A stretch of 64,000 nucleotides of DNA from Burkholderiales bacterium (lineage in GTDB: Bacteria; Pseudomonadota; Gammaproteobacteria; Burkholderiales; Burkholderiaceae_C). The stretch is from the NCBI GenBank assembly GCA_947464185.1, contig CANHVY010000009.1, forward strand, positions 27,500-91,499, given 5' to 3'. A model generated the notes under the pieces. It was not told the origin of the DNA. It saw nothing but the letters and a program-made list of their open reading frames with translations, and ran no database searches. The position numbers were made by a program, and so were the translations under genes. Numbering within the stretch: the first letter of the stretch is position 1; each line of letters begins with the position of its first letter. Below, one piece after another: positions 9,774-18,276 of the stretch.

Positions 9774-10736
9774 TCAGTCCTGGCTTGCGCTCGGGTGCTC
9801 CAGGGCCCGCTGGTGGCGGTCTATGAACTCCTGGTAGGTGTCGATACCGCGCAGCTGGAGGATGGTGTTGCGCACCGCCGCCTCCACCAGCACCGCCAGG
9901 TTGCGCCCGGCGTCCACCGCGATGACCACCTTGCGCACGGGCACGCCCAGCACATCCTCGTACAGAGGTTCATGAGGCAGGCGCTCGAAGTCACGCTCCA
10001 TGGTCTCCTTGCGCACCAGGTGGACGATGAGCTTCAGGCGCATCTTGCGGCGTACGGCGGTCTCGCCAAAGATGGCCTTGATGTCCAGCAGGCCGATGCC
10101 GCGCACCTCCAGCAGGTTCATCAGCAACTCGGGGCAGCGGCCCTCGATGGCGGTTTGGGACGTGCGGAAGAAGTCCACGGCATCGTCGGCCACCAGCCCG
10201 TGGCCGCGCGACACCAACTCCAGCCCCAGCTCACTCTTGCCGAGCCCTGATTCGCCCGTCAGCAGCACGCCCAGCCCCAGGATGTCCATGAACACGCCGT
10301 GACGGGTGGTGCGCTCGGCAAAGCGCTGGCCCAAGTAGGCGCGCATCACGTCAATCACCTGGCCGGCAGACTCGCGCGTGACGAACAGCGGAATCTCCGC
10401 GCGGTCGCACATCGCCACCAGACGGTCAGGTGGCACCTGGTCGTCAGCCACGATCAGGAAGGGCGGCTCCAGGGTGACGATGCGGGAGATGCGCCGCTCC
10501 AGATCTTCCGCGCTGGAGGCCTTGAGGTACGCCACCTCCCGCTGGCCCACGATCTGCACCCGGTATGGGTGGATGTAGTTGAGGTAGCCCACCAGGTCCG
10601 CTGCCGAGCGGGCGTCGCGTACCGCGGCCTCGGCGAACTGCCGCTCGGGGTGGGCGTGGCCGGCCACCCACTGCCAGCGCAGCGTCTGGCGGTGCGCCTC
10701 GAACAGCGTCTCGGCGCTGATCGAGGTCGGCTTCAC
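9774..10736 (-). CDS. hprK: HPr kinase/phosphorylase
   Basis: HprK phosphorylates and dephosphorylates a serine of HPr, linking the phosphotransferase system to carbon or nitrogen regulation. The 320-residue protein has the Walker A motif GESGLGKSE near residue 160, the catalytic VADDAVDFF segment after it, and the [10 protein letters not shown] family signature. It lies in the conserved hprK-ptsN order, and its start overlaps the ptsN stop by four bases. In Burkholderiales these proteins belong to the PTS-Ntr signalling system rather than to sugar uptake. Confidence 0.95.
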   Translation of the reverse strand: MKPTSISAETLFEAHRQTLRWQWVAGHAHPERQFAEAAVRDARSAADLVGYLNYIHPYRVQIVGQREVAYLKASSAEDLERRISRIVTLEPPFLIVADDQVPPDRLVAMCDRAEIPLFVTRESAGQVIDVMRAYLGQRFAERTTRHGVFMDILGLGVLLTGESGLGKSELGLELVSRGHGLVADDAVDFFRTSQTAIEGRCPELLMNLLEVRGIGLLDIKAIFGETAVRRKMRLKLIVHLVRKETMERDFERLPHEPLYEDVLGVPVRKVVIAVDAGRNLAVLVEAAVRNTILQLRGIDTYQEFIDRHQRALEHPSASQD

Positions 10737-11203
10737 GCCACGGTCTTCACGGGTTGCCAGTCGGCGATCAACTGGTGCACGGCGCCGGCTTCGGCCTGGG
10801 TCTTCAGGTTCTCGCGCAGCGCGCGGTCCGAAAGCATCTCCGCGATCTCCGACAGGATCTCCAGATGCCGCTGCGTGGCCGCCTCCGGCACCAGCAGGAA
10901 GATCAGCAGCGACACCGGCTCATCATCCGGAGCGTCGAAGGCAATGGGTTGCTGCAGGCGCAGCACGGCCGCCAGCGGACTCTTCAGGCCCTTGATGCGG
11001 CCGTGGGGAATGGCCACGCCGTGTCCCAGGCCCGTGGAGCCCAGGCGCTCGCGCGCGAACAGGTTGTCGGTGACGGTGCTGCGCGCAATGGCGTGCTGGT
11101 TTTCGAACAGCAGGCCCACCTGCTCGAAAACACGCTTCTTGCTGGAAGCGTCCACATTCACCAGCACGTTGCTGGCGTTCAGGATGGCGGCGAGACGGTT
11201 CAT
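10733..11203 (-). CDS. ptsN: PTS IIA-like nitrogen regulatory protein
   Basis: PtsN (EIIA-Ntr) receives phosphate from the NPr/HPr relay and modulates potassium, nitrogen and stress regulation. The 156-residue protein begins [17 protein letters not shown] and contains the active histidine in [13 protein letters not shown] near residue 66. The ATG at 11203 is chosen because the upstream extension to 11266 is low-complexity and not family-like. It is followed by hprK with a four-base overlap and preceded by hpf on the same strand. Confidence 0.93.
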   Translation of the reverse strand: MNRLAAILNASNVLVNVDASSKKRVFEQVGLLFENQHAIARSTVTDNLFARERLGSTGLGHGVAIPHGRIKGLKSPLAAVLRLQQPIAFDAPDDEPVSLLIFLLVPEAATQRHLEILSEIAEMLSDRALRENLKTQAEAGAVHQLIADWQPVKTVA

Positions 11204-11374
11204 GGGTTCGACCGGGCCCGGCACGTGGGAATTCGGGCCGGGTGGCGGGGAACGATCAAGGGACACGGATTATGGAGGGTTCCGCCCGTGACCTTGACCG
11301 TTTCATGACATTGCCAGGTGGCGTTGTTGCCTGCGTGTCACAGCAGGTCGTGCCCGCGCGGCCCGACGGGGGCC

Positions 11375-11716
11375 TCAGGCGGCACTCATGTCCATGCGCT
11401 TGCCGGCCTGGTGGTGGTGGTCCTGCACCTTGTCCTTGTGGCGCACCACCTGCCGATCCAGCTTGTCCATCAACTGGTCGATGGCGGCATACAAGTCTTC
11501 GTGGGATTGCTCGACGAAGATATCGCGGCCCTTGACGTGCAGGGTGACCTCGGCCTTCTGCCGCCGCTCCTTTTCCTTCATGTTCTCCACTGTCAGCAGC
11601 ACGCTGACATCTACCACCTGGTCGAAGTGGCGCGTGACCCGCTCCAACTTTGTGAGCACATACTCTCTCAGAGACGGCGTGATTTCAAGATGATGGCCGC
11701 TGATCGTGAGATTCAT
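11375..11716 (-). CDS. hpf: Ribosome hibernation promoting factor, short form
   Basis: Hpf binds the 30S subunit and promotes formation of inactive 100S ribosome dimers in stationary phase. The 113-residue product starts [16 protein letters not shown] and has the conserved [23 protein letters not shown] and [17 protein letters not shown] segments; the length fits short Hpf. A strong AGGAGG ribosome site lies six bases before the ATG at 11716. The usual neighbour rpoN is not upstream; about 430 bases of non-coding sequence separate it from trpE. Confidence 0.93.
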   Translation of the reverse strand: MNLTISGHHLEITPSLREYVLTKLERVTRHFDQVVDVSVLLTVENMKEKERRQKAEVTLHVKGRDIFVEQSHEDLYAAIDQLMDKLDRQVVRHKDKVQDHHHQAGKRMDMSAA

Positions 11717-11890
11717 CCAGTCCTCCTGGGGTCTAGGGAAGTGGCAACACAGTCCCCCGGCGGCCAACACGATCCCGGCGGCCGGGCAGATTGAGTTTGC
11801 GCCTGTTCAGGCCCGCAGGCAAGATGGTCCCCCGTCCAGGGTGTTGCTTTGCCGGATCGGGCCGTGCGCCACCGGACCCTGGCCGACTGA

Positions 11891-11930
11891 CGTACCGGCG
11901 AGAACCGCGGTACGTGGCCCCTGCTATATT
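11891..11930 (+). promoter_or_regulatory. Putative trpE promoter with dyad operator
   Basis: An extended -10 element, TGCTATATT, ends at 11930. Just upstream is a perfect seven-base dyad, CGTACCG at 11891-11897 and CGGTACG at 11908-11914, separated by 10 bases and centred where the -35 box would be. No good -35 hexamer is visible. This arrangement fits control by a dimeric DNA-binding protein. A start site from this promoter would fall almost on the leader ATG at 11938. Confidence 0.45.
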
Positions 11931-11937
11931 GATCCCC

Positions 11938-12012
11938 ATGTCCTCGGTCACACCCTCGCCAGTTGCCGTCCCGGGCCCTCAGGGCCGGGGAGCCTGGCCC
12001 TGGCGACGCTGA
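11938..12012 (+). CDS. trpL: Putative trp leader peptide
   Basis: A 24-codon ORF ends in ...GAWPWRR, with two TGG codons in three positions, 140 bases upstream of trpE. The second Trp-codon segment (GCCCTGGC, 11997-12004) is exactly complementary to GCCAGGGC at 12068-12075. An overlapping segment also pairs with CAGGGCC at 11980-11986, so two mutually exclusive hairpins can form. This is the logic of ribosome-mediated attenuation. No strong terminator hairpin with a T-run was found, and the ORF has no obvious ribosome site, so the call is tentative. Confidence 0.45.
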   Translation: MSSVTPSPVAVPGPQGRGAWPWRR

Positions 12013-12152
12013 ACGCGCCGACCTGGGACGCCTGACGGTGTCCTTGCGCATCGGCTGCTCCTGTCCCGCCAGGGCTGCGAAGTGGCCTGATTTCCCCACG
12101 CACCCACGCTGCGCTTGTGCAGCCCGTTGTGGTGCCTGCCAGGACTGAACCC

Positions 12153-13670
12153 GTGATCACCGAACTCGAATTCAAGAGCCTTGCCGCCGAAGGCTTCAAC
12201 CGCATTCCCCTCATCGCCGAGGCCTTTGCCGACCTCGAAACCCCGCTGTCGCTGTACCTGAAGCTCGCCGGCGGCAGCCGCCACAGTTTCCTGCTGGAGT
12301 CGGTGGTGGGCGGCGAGCGCTTCGGGCGCTACTCCTTCATCGGGTTGCCGGCCCGCACGCTGCTGCGCGCCACGGGGCAGCGCAGCGAGATCGTCACCGA
12401 CGGCCGTGTGGTGGAGACGCACGAGGGCAACCCGCTGGACTTCATCGCCGAGGTCCAGGCCCGCTTCAAGCCGGCCCTGCGGCCGGGGCTGCCGCGGTTC
12501 TGTGGCGGCCTGGCCGGCTACTTCGGCTACGAGACCGTGCGCTTCATCGAGAAGAAGCTGGACGGCGTGCGCAAGCCGGGGGGCATCGGCACGCCCGACA
12601 TCCAGCTGCTGCAGACCGAGGAGCTGGCCGTCATCGACAACCTGTCCGGGCGCCTGTACCTCATCGTCTGGGCCGATCCGCGTACGCCCGACGCCTGGTT
12701 CAACGGCAAGAAGCGCCTGGCCGAGCTGATCGACAAGCTGCGCTTTTCCGTCACCGCCCCGCAGGTCAAGCGCGGGCCCAGCTACGCCGTGGAGCGCGAG
12801 TTCTCCAAGGCCGCGTTCGAGGCCGCAGTGGAGCGGGGCAAGGCCTACATCGCCGCGGGCGACTGCATGCAGATCGTGCTGGGCCAGCGCCTGAAGAAGC
12901 GCTACACCGAGAGCCCGCTGTCGCTGTACCGGGCACTGCGCTCGCTCAACCCCAGCCCCTACATGTACTACTACGACATGGGGGACTTCCAGATCGTGGG
13001 CTCCTCGCCTGAGATCCTGGTGCGCCAGGAGTTGGCGGCCACCATTCCCGGCGCGGCCAGCTCGGCCGGCGCGGGTGAGAAGCCCGGCCAGATCATCACC
13101 GTGCGGCCCATCGCCGGCACGCGTCCGCGCGGGGCCACGCCTGAGCAGGACAAGGCCCTGGAGGCCGAACTCCTGGCCGACCCCAAGGAGCGCGCCGAGC
13201 ACGTGATGCTGATCGACCTGGCGCGCAACGACATCGGCCGCATCGCCCAGACCGGCAGCGTCAAGGTCACCGAGGCCTTCGGTATCGAGCGCTACTCGCA
13301 TGTGATGCACATCGTCAGCAACGTCGAGGGCCGCTTGAAGCCCGGCCTGTCGGCGCTGGACGTGCTGCGCGCCAGCTTCCCGGCGGGCACGCTCAGCGGC
13401 GCGCCCAAGATCCGCGCCATGCAGATCATCGACGAGCTCGAGCCCGTGGAGCGCGGCATCTACGGCGGCGCCGTGGGCTACCTCAGCTTTGCCGGCGACA
13501 TGGACGTGGCCATCGCCATCCGCACCGGCGTGGTGAAGAACCAGACCCTGTACGTGCAGGCCGGCGCCGGCGTGGTGGCCGACTCGGTGCCTGAGCTCGA
13601 GTGGAAGGAAACCGAAGCCAAGGCGCGCGCGGTGCTGCGCGCGGCGGAGCTGGTGGAAGAGGGGTTCTGA
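12153..13670 (+). CDS. trpE: Anthranilate synthase component I
   Basis: TrpE converts chorismate to anthranilate with ammonia from TrpG, the first step of tryptophan synthesis. The 505-residue protein has the N-terminal feedback-binding region with LLESVVGGERFGRYSFIG, and the chorismate-binding domain with DCMQIVLGQRL, PSPYMYYYDM, PIAGTRPRG, ERAEHVMLIDLARND and SFPAGTLSGAPK. The GTG at 12153 gives ITELEFKSLA at the N-terminus, the form seen in related species; an upstream GTG at 12117 is less likely. trpG and trpD, often directly downstream, are absent here; a vapBC remnant follows. Confidence 0.96.
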   Translation: MITELEFKSLAAEGFNRIPLIAEAFADLETPLSLYLKLAGGSRHSFLLESVVGGERFGRYSFIGLPARTLLRATGQRSEIVTDGRVVETHEGNPLDFIAEVQARFKPALRPGLPRFCGGLAGYFGYETVRFIEKKLDGVRKPGGIGTPDIQLLQTEELAVIDNLSGRLYLIVWADPRTPDAWFNGKKRLAELIDKLRFSVTAPQVKRGPSYAVEREFSKAAFEAAVERGKAYIAAGDCMQIVLGQRLKKRYTESPLSLYRALRSLNPSPYMYYYDMGDFQIVGSSPEILVRQELAATIPGAASSAGAGEKPGQIITVRPIAGTRPRGATPEQDKALEAELLADPKERAEHVMLIDLARNDIGRIAQTGSVKVTEAFGIERYSHVMHIVSNVEGRLKPGLSALDVLRASFPAGTLSGAPKIRAMQIIDELEPVERGIYGGAVGYLSFAGDMDVAIAIRTGVVKNQTLYVQAGAGVVADSVPELEWKETEAKARAVLRAAELVEEGF

Positions 13671-13782
13671 GTGCCCCCAGGGTCCGAGAGGTGCCCGGCC
13701 CGGCCCCCCGCGGGGGCGAAAGAGAACTTGGGGCGGCCCGGCGTTTTCTTGAGAGCGTTGAAGCCGGGTTGGGCGGCGTCCT

Positions 13783-13968
13783 TCAAGCCGCTCTGATCCA
13801 GTTCTCCGTCAGCAACCCCGGCACCCTCTCGAACTCGCCGAGGTTGTTGGTCACGAGCGCGAGCCCTTCGCTGCGAGCATGGGCGGCGATGTGCAGGTCG
13901 TTGACGCCAATCGGCCGGCGCTTGATAACGTAGACGACGAAGTGGGTGTCGAGCAGGTACTTCAGCAT
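13783..13968 (-). pseudogene. vapC: Internally deleted VapC-type PIN toxin
   Basis: The 61-residue product joins a VapC N-terminus (MLKYLLDTHFVVYVIKRRP, with the first catalytic aspartate in LLDT) directly to a VapC C-terminus (IGVNDLHIAAHARSEG, then VTNNLGEFERVPGL). Family members are about 130 residues; the middle half, with conserved acidic residues, is missing while the frame is kept. The join falls where both parts carry a P-I-type sequence, consistent with a deletion between short similar sequences. It is almost certainly inactive as a ribonuclease. The antitoxin gene just upstream is intact. Confidence 0.8.
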
Positions 13969-13981
13969 CGCATGCACCCTG

Positions 13982-14215
13982 TCAGAGGGCTTCGCGTGCA
14001 GGCTGTTGCTGAGAGGCGCGCTCCGCCAAGAAGTCCTCGGACGCCTTCGGCCCGTTCAGAAAGAACTCGTCCCAGGTGTGACCCACTCGCGAGATGATGC
14101 GGTCCACGCTGCGGGCGCGCACCTGGACCTTCTTCACGCCTTCTGGCAGCCGCACATCAGCCGGTAGACGGACTGCCTGGGAGCGGTTGATCGTGAAGAC
14201 GGAGGTGATGCTCAT
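13982..14215 (-). CDS. vapB: VapB-type antitoxin (AbrB/SpoVT fold)
   Basis: This 77-residue protein has the swapped-hairpin antitoxin N-terminus (VFTINRSQAVRLPADVRLPEG), which binds DNA, and a C-terminal region (HTWDEFFLNGPKASEDFLAERA) that would wrap the toxin. The ATG at 14215 is chosen; the longer form from 14281 adds 22 residues not seen in the family. It lies 13 bases upstream of the deleted vapC on the same strand, the standard antitoxin-first order. Two direct repeats upstream are probable autoregulatory sites. Confidence 0.85.
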   Translation of the reverse strand: MSITSVFTINRSQAVRLPADVRLPEGVKKVQVRARSVDRIISRVGHTWDEFFLNGPKASEDFLAERASQQQPAREAL

Positions 14216-14233
14216 GGGCAAACTTCTGCTGGA

Positions 14234-14256
14234 ATATGGCGGGAGCATATGGCGGG
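14234..14256 (-). promoter_or_regulatory. Tandem repeats upstream of vapB, probable operator
   Basis: The ten-base sequence ATATGGCGGG occurs twice, starting at 14234 and 14247, 19 to 41 bases before the vapB start. VapB-VapC complexes usually repress their own promoter through such repeats. This is inferred from position and repetition only. Confidence 0.45.
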
Positions 14257-14379
14257 CGCGAAATCGGGTGGACTGGTTCACTTTGAACTGGGTGAAGGCA
14301 GCGCCGAGGCCTGAGGGATGTCCCGCTCGGGCTGTTCAGGCTCGTGCCTGCCCTTCGTAACATCGCCTCTCGCGCATCA

Positions 14380-14394
14380 CCCATGGTCCATGGG
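14380..14394. promoter_or_regulatory. Palindrome upstream of the ureohydrolase gene
   Basis: CCCATGG and CCATGGG flank a single T, forming a perfect dyad 45 bases before the start at 14439. It could be an operator for the ureohydrolase gene. No promoter boxes are obvious around it. Confidence 0.3.
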
Positions 14395-14438
14395 CGAGTT
14401 GCATCCTACTAAGGCTCCCGGTGTTGGCCGGATCGATC

Positions 14439-15377
14439 ATGAACTCATTTGCCTTTCTCTCCCAAAACACCTTCCTGAAGGTGCCACCGGCCAACGTCGA
14501 AACGCCGTTTGCCATCGCCGGCATCGCCTGGGACGGTGCCGTCACGAACCGGCCGGGTGCCCGCTTCGGCCCGCGCGCGATCCGAGAAGCCAGCCACATG
14601 TTCTGCGACGCGCTGCATCCGCACTTCGATGTGTCGCCCGTGGGCTTGCTGGGTGATGCCGGCGATCTGCCATTGCACAACACCAGCCTGGAGGGTATGA
14701 GAGCCGCGGTGGCGCCGCACGTCGCCAGGTTGATTCGCGACCACCACGTGTGTTGGCTGGGTGGCGATCACTCCGTGACGCTTGGCCTTCTGCGCGCCTA
14801 TCGCGAGGACCTGGGCAGGCCGCTGGCAGTCGTCCACTTCGACGCGCACTGCGACACCTGGTCCACCCACTTCGACGAACCCAGCGGACATGGCACCTGG
14901 GTCTACGAGGCCCTGCAGGAAGGACTGGTGATCGATGCTTGCTTCACGCAGATCGGCATCCGGTCCTCCGCCAGCCGAGAAGAGCGTGAATTCGTGTCCG
15001 ACCGCGGCGGCCAGGTGTTCCCCGCACGCGTGCTGCGGGGGTTGGAGAGCCCACACCAGCTGGCCGGCGTCATCGGTGCGATTCGCCAGCGCCTGGCCGC
15101 ACATGGCAACCCGCCCGTGTACTTGAGCCTGGATATCGACTGCCTGGACCCGGCCTTCGCCCCCGGCACCGGCACGCCCGAGCCGGGCGGTCTCAGCACC
15201 AACCAGGTGCTCACCCTGCTGGAAGAGTTGGCTGACCTGCCGTTCGTCGGCATGGACTGCGTGGAGGTCTCACCCCCTTACGATCATGCCGAACTCACCA
15301 GCCAAGCGGCAGCGGCGTTCGTGTGGACCTATCTGTGCGGGCGTATCGCGGCACCTGCACAACCCTCCAGCCGTTGA
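14439..15377 (+). CDS. Agmatinase/ureohydrolase family protein
   Basis: This 312-residue enzyme belongs to the binuclear manganese ureohydrolases, which release urea from guanidino compounds such as agmatine, guanidinobutyrate or arginine. Metal-binding motifs are intact: GGDHS (His near 111), HFDAHCDTW (Asp 135, His 137, Asp 139) and SLDIDCLDPAFAPGTGTPEPGG-type residues with Asp 232 and 234. The N-terminal TNRPGARFGPRAIRE segment is typical of agmatinase and guanidinobutyrase branches. It opens the amine-catabolism cluster but stands alone on its strand, convergent with a metallo-beta-lactamase-fold gene. The exact substrate is unknown. Confidence 0.85.
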   Translation: MNSFAFLSQNTFLKVPPANVETPFAIAGIAWDGAVTNRPGARFGPRAIREASHMFCDALHPHFDVSPVGLLGDAGDLPLHNTSLEGMRAAVAPHVARLIRDHHVCWLGGDHSVTLGLLRAYREDLGRPLAVVHFDAHCDTWSTHFDEPSGHGTWVYEALQEGLVIDACFTQIGIRSSASREEREFVSDRGGQVFPARVLRGLESPHQLAGVIGAIRQRLAAHGNPPVYLSLDIDCLDPAFAPGTGTPEPGGLSTNQVLTLLEELADLPFVGMDCVEVSPPYDHAELTSQAAAAFVWTYLCGRIAAPAQPSSR

Positions 15378-15435
15378 CCCACCTCCCGCGCCGCGGTCAG
15401 CCAATCAACCAGCGTGCGGTACAGGGTTCGGACGG

Positions 15436-16191
15436 TCATTCCAGTCCGGGGCAGCCGGACTCGCGCCGGCCGGCGAGGTAGTCGATGATCAGTGCCTGCA
15501 TCCGTTGGGTGTCGAAGGAGTGGTAGTGGCCCGGGTGCACCAGCCTTGGCGCCAGGCGCGCCAGCCGCTCCATGCTGGTGGCGTACTCCTCGGGCACGCA
15601 GCCCAGGGCCTTGTCGATCAGTTCGCCGTCGTACACCACGTCGCCTGAGTACAGCGTGTCCTGCGCGCGGTCGAAGAGGGCGATGGAGCCAGGCGAGTGG
15701 CCGGGAAGGTGCAGCACCTCGAGCGCGCGGTCGCCCAGGTCGATGACGTCGCCTTCGTTCAACGCACGCTGCACCACGCAGGGACGGAATCGGTAGTTCG
15801 CTGCGCTGAAACCGGGGTAGGGCAGTTCGCTGAAGTAGGCGTCGACATTGAAGCCTTGCTCGGGCCGGGCCAGCGCCGCAGTGGCGTCGCCGCGGCGCAT
15901 CAGATCGATCTCGTGGCAATGCAGGCAGGTGGACTTGAAGTCGGCCAGGCCGCCGGCATGGTCGAAGTGCGCGTGCGTGCAGACCACGGTCAGCGGCTTG
16001 TCCAGCATCGGGGCCAGGTAGCGAGCGAGGTCAGACACACCCAGGCCCGTGTCGATCAAGAGATGCGCGTCGCGTCCGCTCAGCAGCCAGAGGTTGGCCC
16101 GCGCGATGGGGTCGAAGTGCTTTTCGGTGATGCGGATCAGCTCAGGTGCCACTTGCTCGCGCTGGAACCAGTCCATGGCCACCGGCTTCAT
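15436..16191 (-). CDS. Metallo-beta-lactamase-fold hydrolase
   Basis: The 251-residue protein has the zinc motif THAHFDHAGG (His 73, His 75, Asp 77, His 78), a second metal region LPGHSPGS and YSGDVVYDGE, and a C-terminal HPGHYHSF histidine. These fit glyoxalase II-like and lactonase-like hydrolases. No signal peptide is visible, so it should be cytoplasmic. Its ATG overlaps the stop of the upstream alpha/beta hydrolase by four bases, making it the last gene of a three-gene operon. An upstream in-frame extension of 42 residues is rejected. Substrate unknown. Confidence 0.8.
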   Translation of the reverse strand: MKPVAMDWFQREQVAPELIRITEKHFDPIARANLWLLSGRDAHLLIDTGLGVSDLARYLAPMLDKPLTVVCTHAHFDHAGGLADFKSTCLHCHEIDLMRRGDATAALARPEQGFNVDAYFSELPYPGFSAANYRFRPCVVQRALNEGDVIDLGDRALEVLHLPGHSPGSIALFDRAQDTLYSGDVVYDGELIDKALGCVPEEYATSMERLARLAPRLVHPGHYHSFDTQRMQALIIDYLAGRRESGCPGLE

Positions 16192-17120
16192 GCGTGGGCT
16201 TCGTCGGGGGAAAGGAAGGGCGATATGCGCGCCAGAAGCAGTTCGGGCACCTCTTCTGCGATGTAGTGCCCACACGCAAGCGGTTCGCCCTGCACGTTGC
16301 TGGCGACGCGCTGCCACTCCGTCATTGGCTCAAAGCAGGTGTGCACCACGCCCTGAGCCCCCCACAGCACGAGCGTGGGCGTGGCCATGCGACGCCCGGC
16401 CTCGCGGTCGGCGCGGTCGTGGTCCAGGTCGACCCCGGCCGCGGCGCGGTAGTCCTCGCAGATGCCGTGCGCGGTTCCGGGCAGGGCGGCCGCTCGTTCG
16501 TAGGCCGCCAGCGCTGCGGGCGTGAAGGGCGCCAGGCCCGCGCTGCGCCGGCCGATCACCTCGCGCACATAGGCCGCTGGGTCGGCCTGGATCAAGCGCT
16601 CGGGCAGCGGCGCCGGCTGGATCAGCAGGAACCAGTGCCAATAGGCCGTGGCAAAGGCCTGCGTGGTCCGCTCATACATCGCCAGCGTCGGTGCCACGTC
16701 CAGCAGCACCATGCGGCCGACCCGCTCCGGGTGGTCCACCGCCAGCCGGTGGGCCACGCGGGCGCCGCGGTCGTGCGCCAGCACGTCGAAGCGCGCAAAG
16801 CCCAGGGCCTGCATCAATGCCACCTGGTCACGTGCCAGTGTGCGCTTGGCGTAGTTCGAATGGTCGGGCAGGCCAGTCGGCTTGGACGAGTCGCCGTAGC
16901 CGCGCAGGTCGGCCAGCACCAGCGTGTGCCGACGCGCCAGTGCGGGGGCCACCTTGTGCCACATCGCGCGTGTCTGCGGATGGCCGTGCAGCAGCAACAG
17001 CGGCGGTCCGCTGCCGCCCACCAAAGCGTCGATTTCCACGCCATCGTCCACGGCGACGCGGCGGGCGCTCACCCTCTCGAAAAGGGCCTGGTCGTGGGGC
17101 GCAAGCGCGTGCGGGGTCAT
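16188..17120 (-). CDS. Alpha/beta hydrolase resembling fluoroacetate/haloacetate dehalogenase
   Basis: The 310-residue protein has an alpha/beta-hydrolase core with LLLLHGHPQTRAMW and DLRGYGDS. The nucleophile elbow is HDRGAR with aspartate (about 117) instead of serine, which marks dehalogenases and epoxide hydrolases. The acid in VLLDVAPT, the halide-pocket pair His-Trp in AYWHWFLLIQPAPLPE (about 162-163) and the CEDYRA segment are those of fluoroacetate dehalogenase. The base is probably the His of CGHYI. It overlaps both operon neighbours by four bases. Haloacetate dehalogenase is the nearest known function; another ester or epoxide-like substrate is possible. Confidence 0.78.
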   Translation of the reverse strand: MTPHALAPHDQALFERVSARRVAVDDGVEIDALVGGSGPPLLLLHGHPQTRAMWHKVAPALARRHTLVLADLRGYGDSSKPTGLPDHSNYAKRTLARDQVALMQALGFARFDVLAHDRGARVAHRLAVDHPERVGRMVLLDVAPTLAMYERTTQAFATAYWHWFLLIQPAPLPERLIQADPAAYVREVIGRRSAGLAPFTPAALAAYERAAALPGTAHGICEDYRAAAGVDLDHDRADREAGRRMATPTLVLWGAQGVVHTCFEPMTEWQRVASNVQGEPLACGHYIAEEVPELLLARISPFLSPDEAHA

Positions 17121-18220
17121 CCGGCTTCGGTCACCAAGGCGTCGCGTCCGCGCTGGCACAGCGCCACCCCTTTGCGCAGGACGGAAGCGCGCCACATGAG
17201 GTCCGACGGGATGAAGGCTTCGCGGTACTCCGCTGCCGCCCGTTCGAAGGCGTCGCTCACCGTGCATTGGCGCCGCATCCACGCCAGCGCCAGATGCGCG
17301 CGCTGCATGCGCCGTCGTTCATGGGTGCCGAACTCGATGACCACGGGCGACATCGCACAGCCGGACATCATGGCGCTCAGCGCGTCGATCATCAGCCCCT
17401 GGTATGTCGCGAACGCGTTGTGGGTGGCCCCTTTGCCGTTGAAGGCCTCCTCACCCCAGATCTCAAGCGCGCGCTGCCGGCCCCAAGAGCCCGGCGCGTC
17501 GAAGTTGAAGAAGAAGGGCAGGCCATACGGGCCGATGCCGGTGTGCAGATCCACCCACACGCAGCGGCGGGCCGGGCCCAGTGCCTGGGGCACGCACCGC
17601 GCCAACGCCCGGTTCGACCACTCGGGTTGCCGTCCTCCATAGAAGAGGCCTTCCGGGCTTTGGTACTGGCCGCCATTGAATGCGTCCGAGAAGGCCTGCT
17701 CACCCGCCCGCTCGCGGTAGGCATCCATGACGGCAAAGGCGCGGTCGATGTCGGCTTCGTCCCAGCGCTCCAGCATCAGGTGCGGGTGCAGTTCCGCGTA
17801 ACCGGCGTGGGGCGCCGGCGTCGACGCGAAGTCGATGAAGTTCCGGTTCAGGTCGACGTTGTTCTCGGTCACGCGCTGGCCATGGGCAAAGCCCCAGGGG
17901 TTGATGGCGTGCACCAGCACCACGGCCGTGCCGGCGGGCAGCTCACCGGGCCCACCAGCGTTCATCCAGGCCGTCTGCACCGCGGACCCGGCATAGCCTT
18001 CGATGCCGTGCGTGCCGCACGACACGACGAAGGCGCTGCCGGCCTTCGGGTCGCCGAAGCGTGCCACGTCCAGCCACAGGGGTTCGCCCCGCGGGCCGGC
18101 GTCGGGGTGCTGCAGGCTCGACACCTGTCCGTCACACGCTGCCACGGCCCCCAGCCAGGCGCTGCGGGCTTCCGAGTAGGTTCCGGCAAAGCCGTCGATG
18201 TCGTTCGGCAAGGTGCTCAT
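17117..18220 (-). CDS. DUF2817 family M14-like metallocarboxypeptidase/deacylase
   Basis: This 367-residue protein matches the DUF2817 group, related to zinc carboxypeptidases of the M14 type. Supporting motifs are SCGTHGIEGYAGS (a His-x-x-Glu metal pair), HAINPWGFAHGQRVTENNVDLNRNF, and a later VWVDLHTGIGPYG histidine region. No secretion signal is visible. It is the first gene of an operon with the dehalogenase-like and metallo-beta-lactamase-like hydrolases (four-base overlaps). It probably cleaves an amide or peptide-like bond in the substrate handled by this cluster, but biochemical data on the family are scarce. Confidence 0.78.
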   Translation of the reverse strand: MSTLPNDIDGFAGTYSEARSAWLGAVAACDGQVSSLQHPDAGPRGEPLWLDVARFGDPKAGSAFVVSCGTHGIEGYAGSAVQTAWMNAGGPGELPAGTAVVLVHAINPWGFAHGQRVTENNVDLNRNFIDFASTPAPHAGYAELHPHLMLERWDEADIDRAFAVMDAYRERAGEQAFSDAFNGGQYQSPEGLFYGGRQPEWSNRALARCVPQALGPARRCVWVDLHTGIGPYGLPFFFNFDAPGSWGRQRALEIWGEEAFNGKGATHNAFATYQGLMIDALSAMMSGCAMSPVVIEFGTHERRRMQRAHLALAWMRRQCTVSDAFERAAAEYREAFIPSDLMWRASVLRKGVALCQRGRDALVTEAG

Positions 18221-18276
18221 GCTGCTGGGAATGCTAGGAGCGCCGCTGCGGGTCGACCATGTCCGTCAAGGCATAA

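Larger units (their letters stand above)
11717..12152. other. Divergent hpf/trpE intergenic region (436 bases)
   Basis: No conventional protein gene is supported here. The left half should hold the hpf promoter on the minus strand, but I see no clear boxes. The right half holds a dyad, an extended -10 element, a short Trp-containing ORF and complementary segments described separately, which together look like a regulated leader for trpE. Confidence 0.5.

Noticed and set aside
13703..13717. Terminator after trpE
   Set aside because: A GCCCCC/GGGGGC stem is present but has no following T-run on the plus strand; too weak to list.
13671..14438. Insertion sequence or integrase at the housekeeping/accessory boundary
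   Set aside because: No transposase, terminal inverted repeats or tRNA attachment site could be found; only the vapBC remnant is present.
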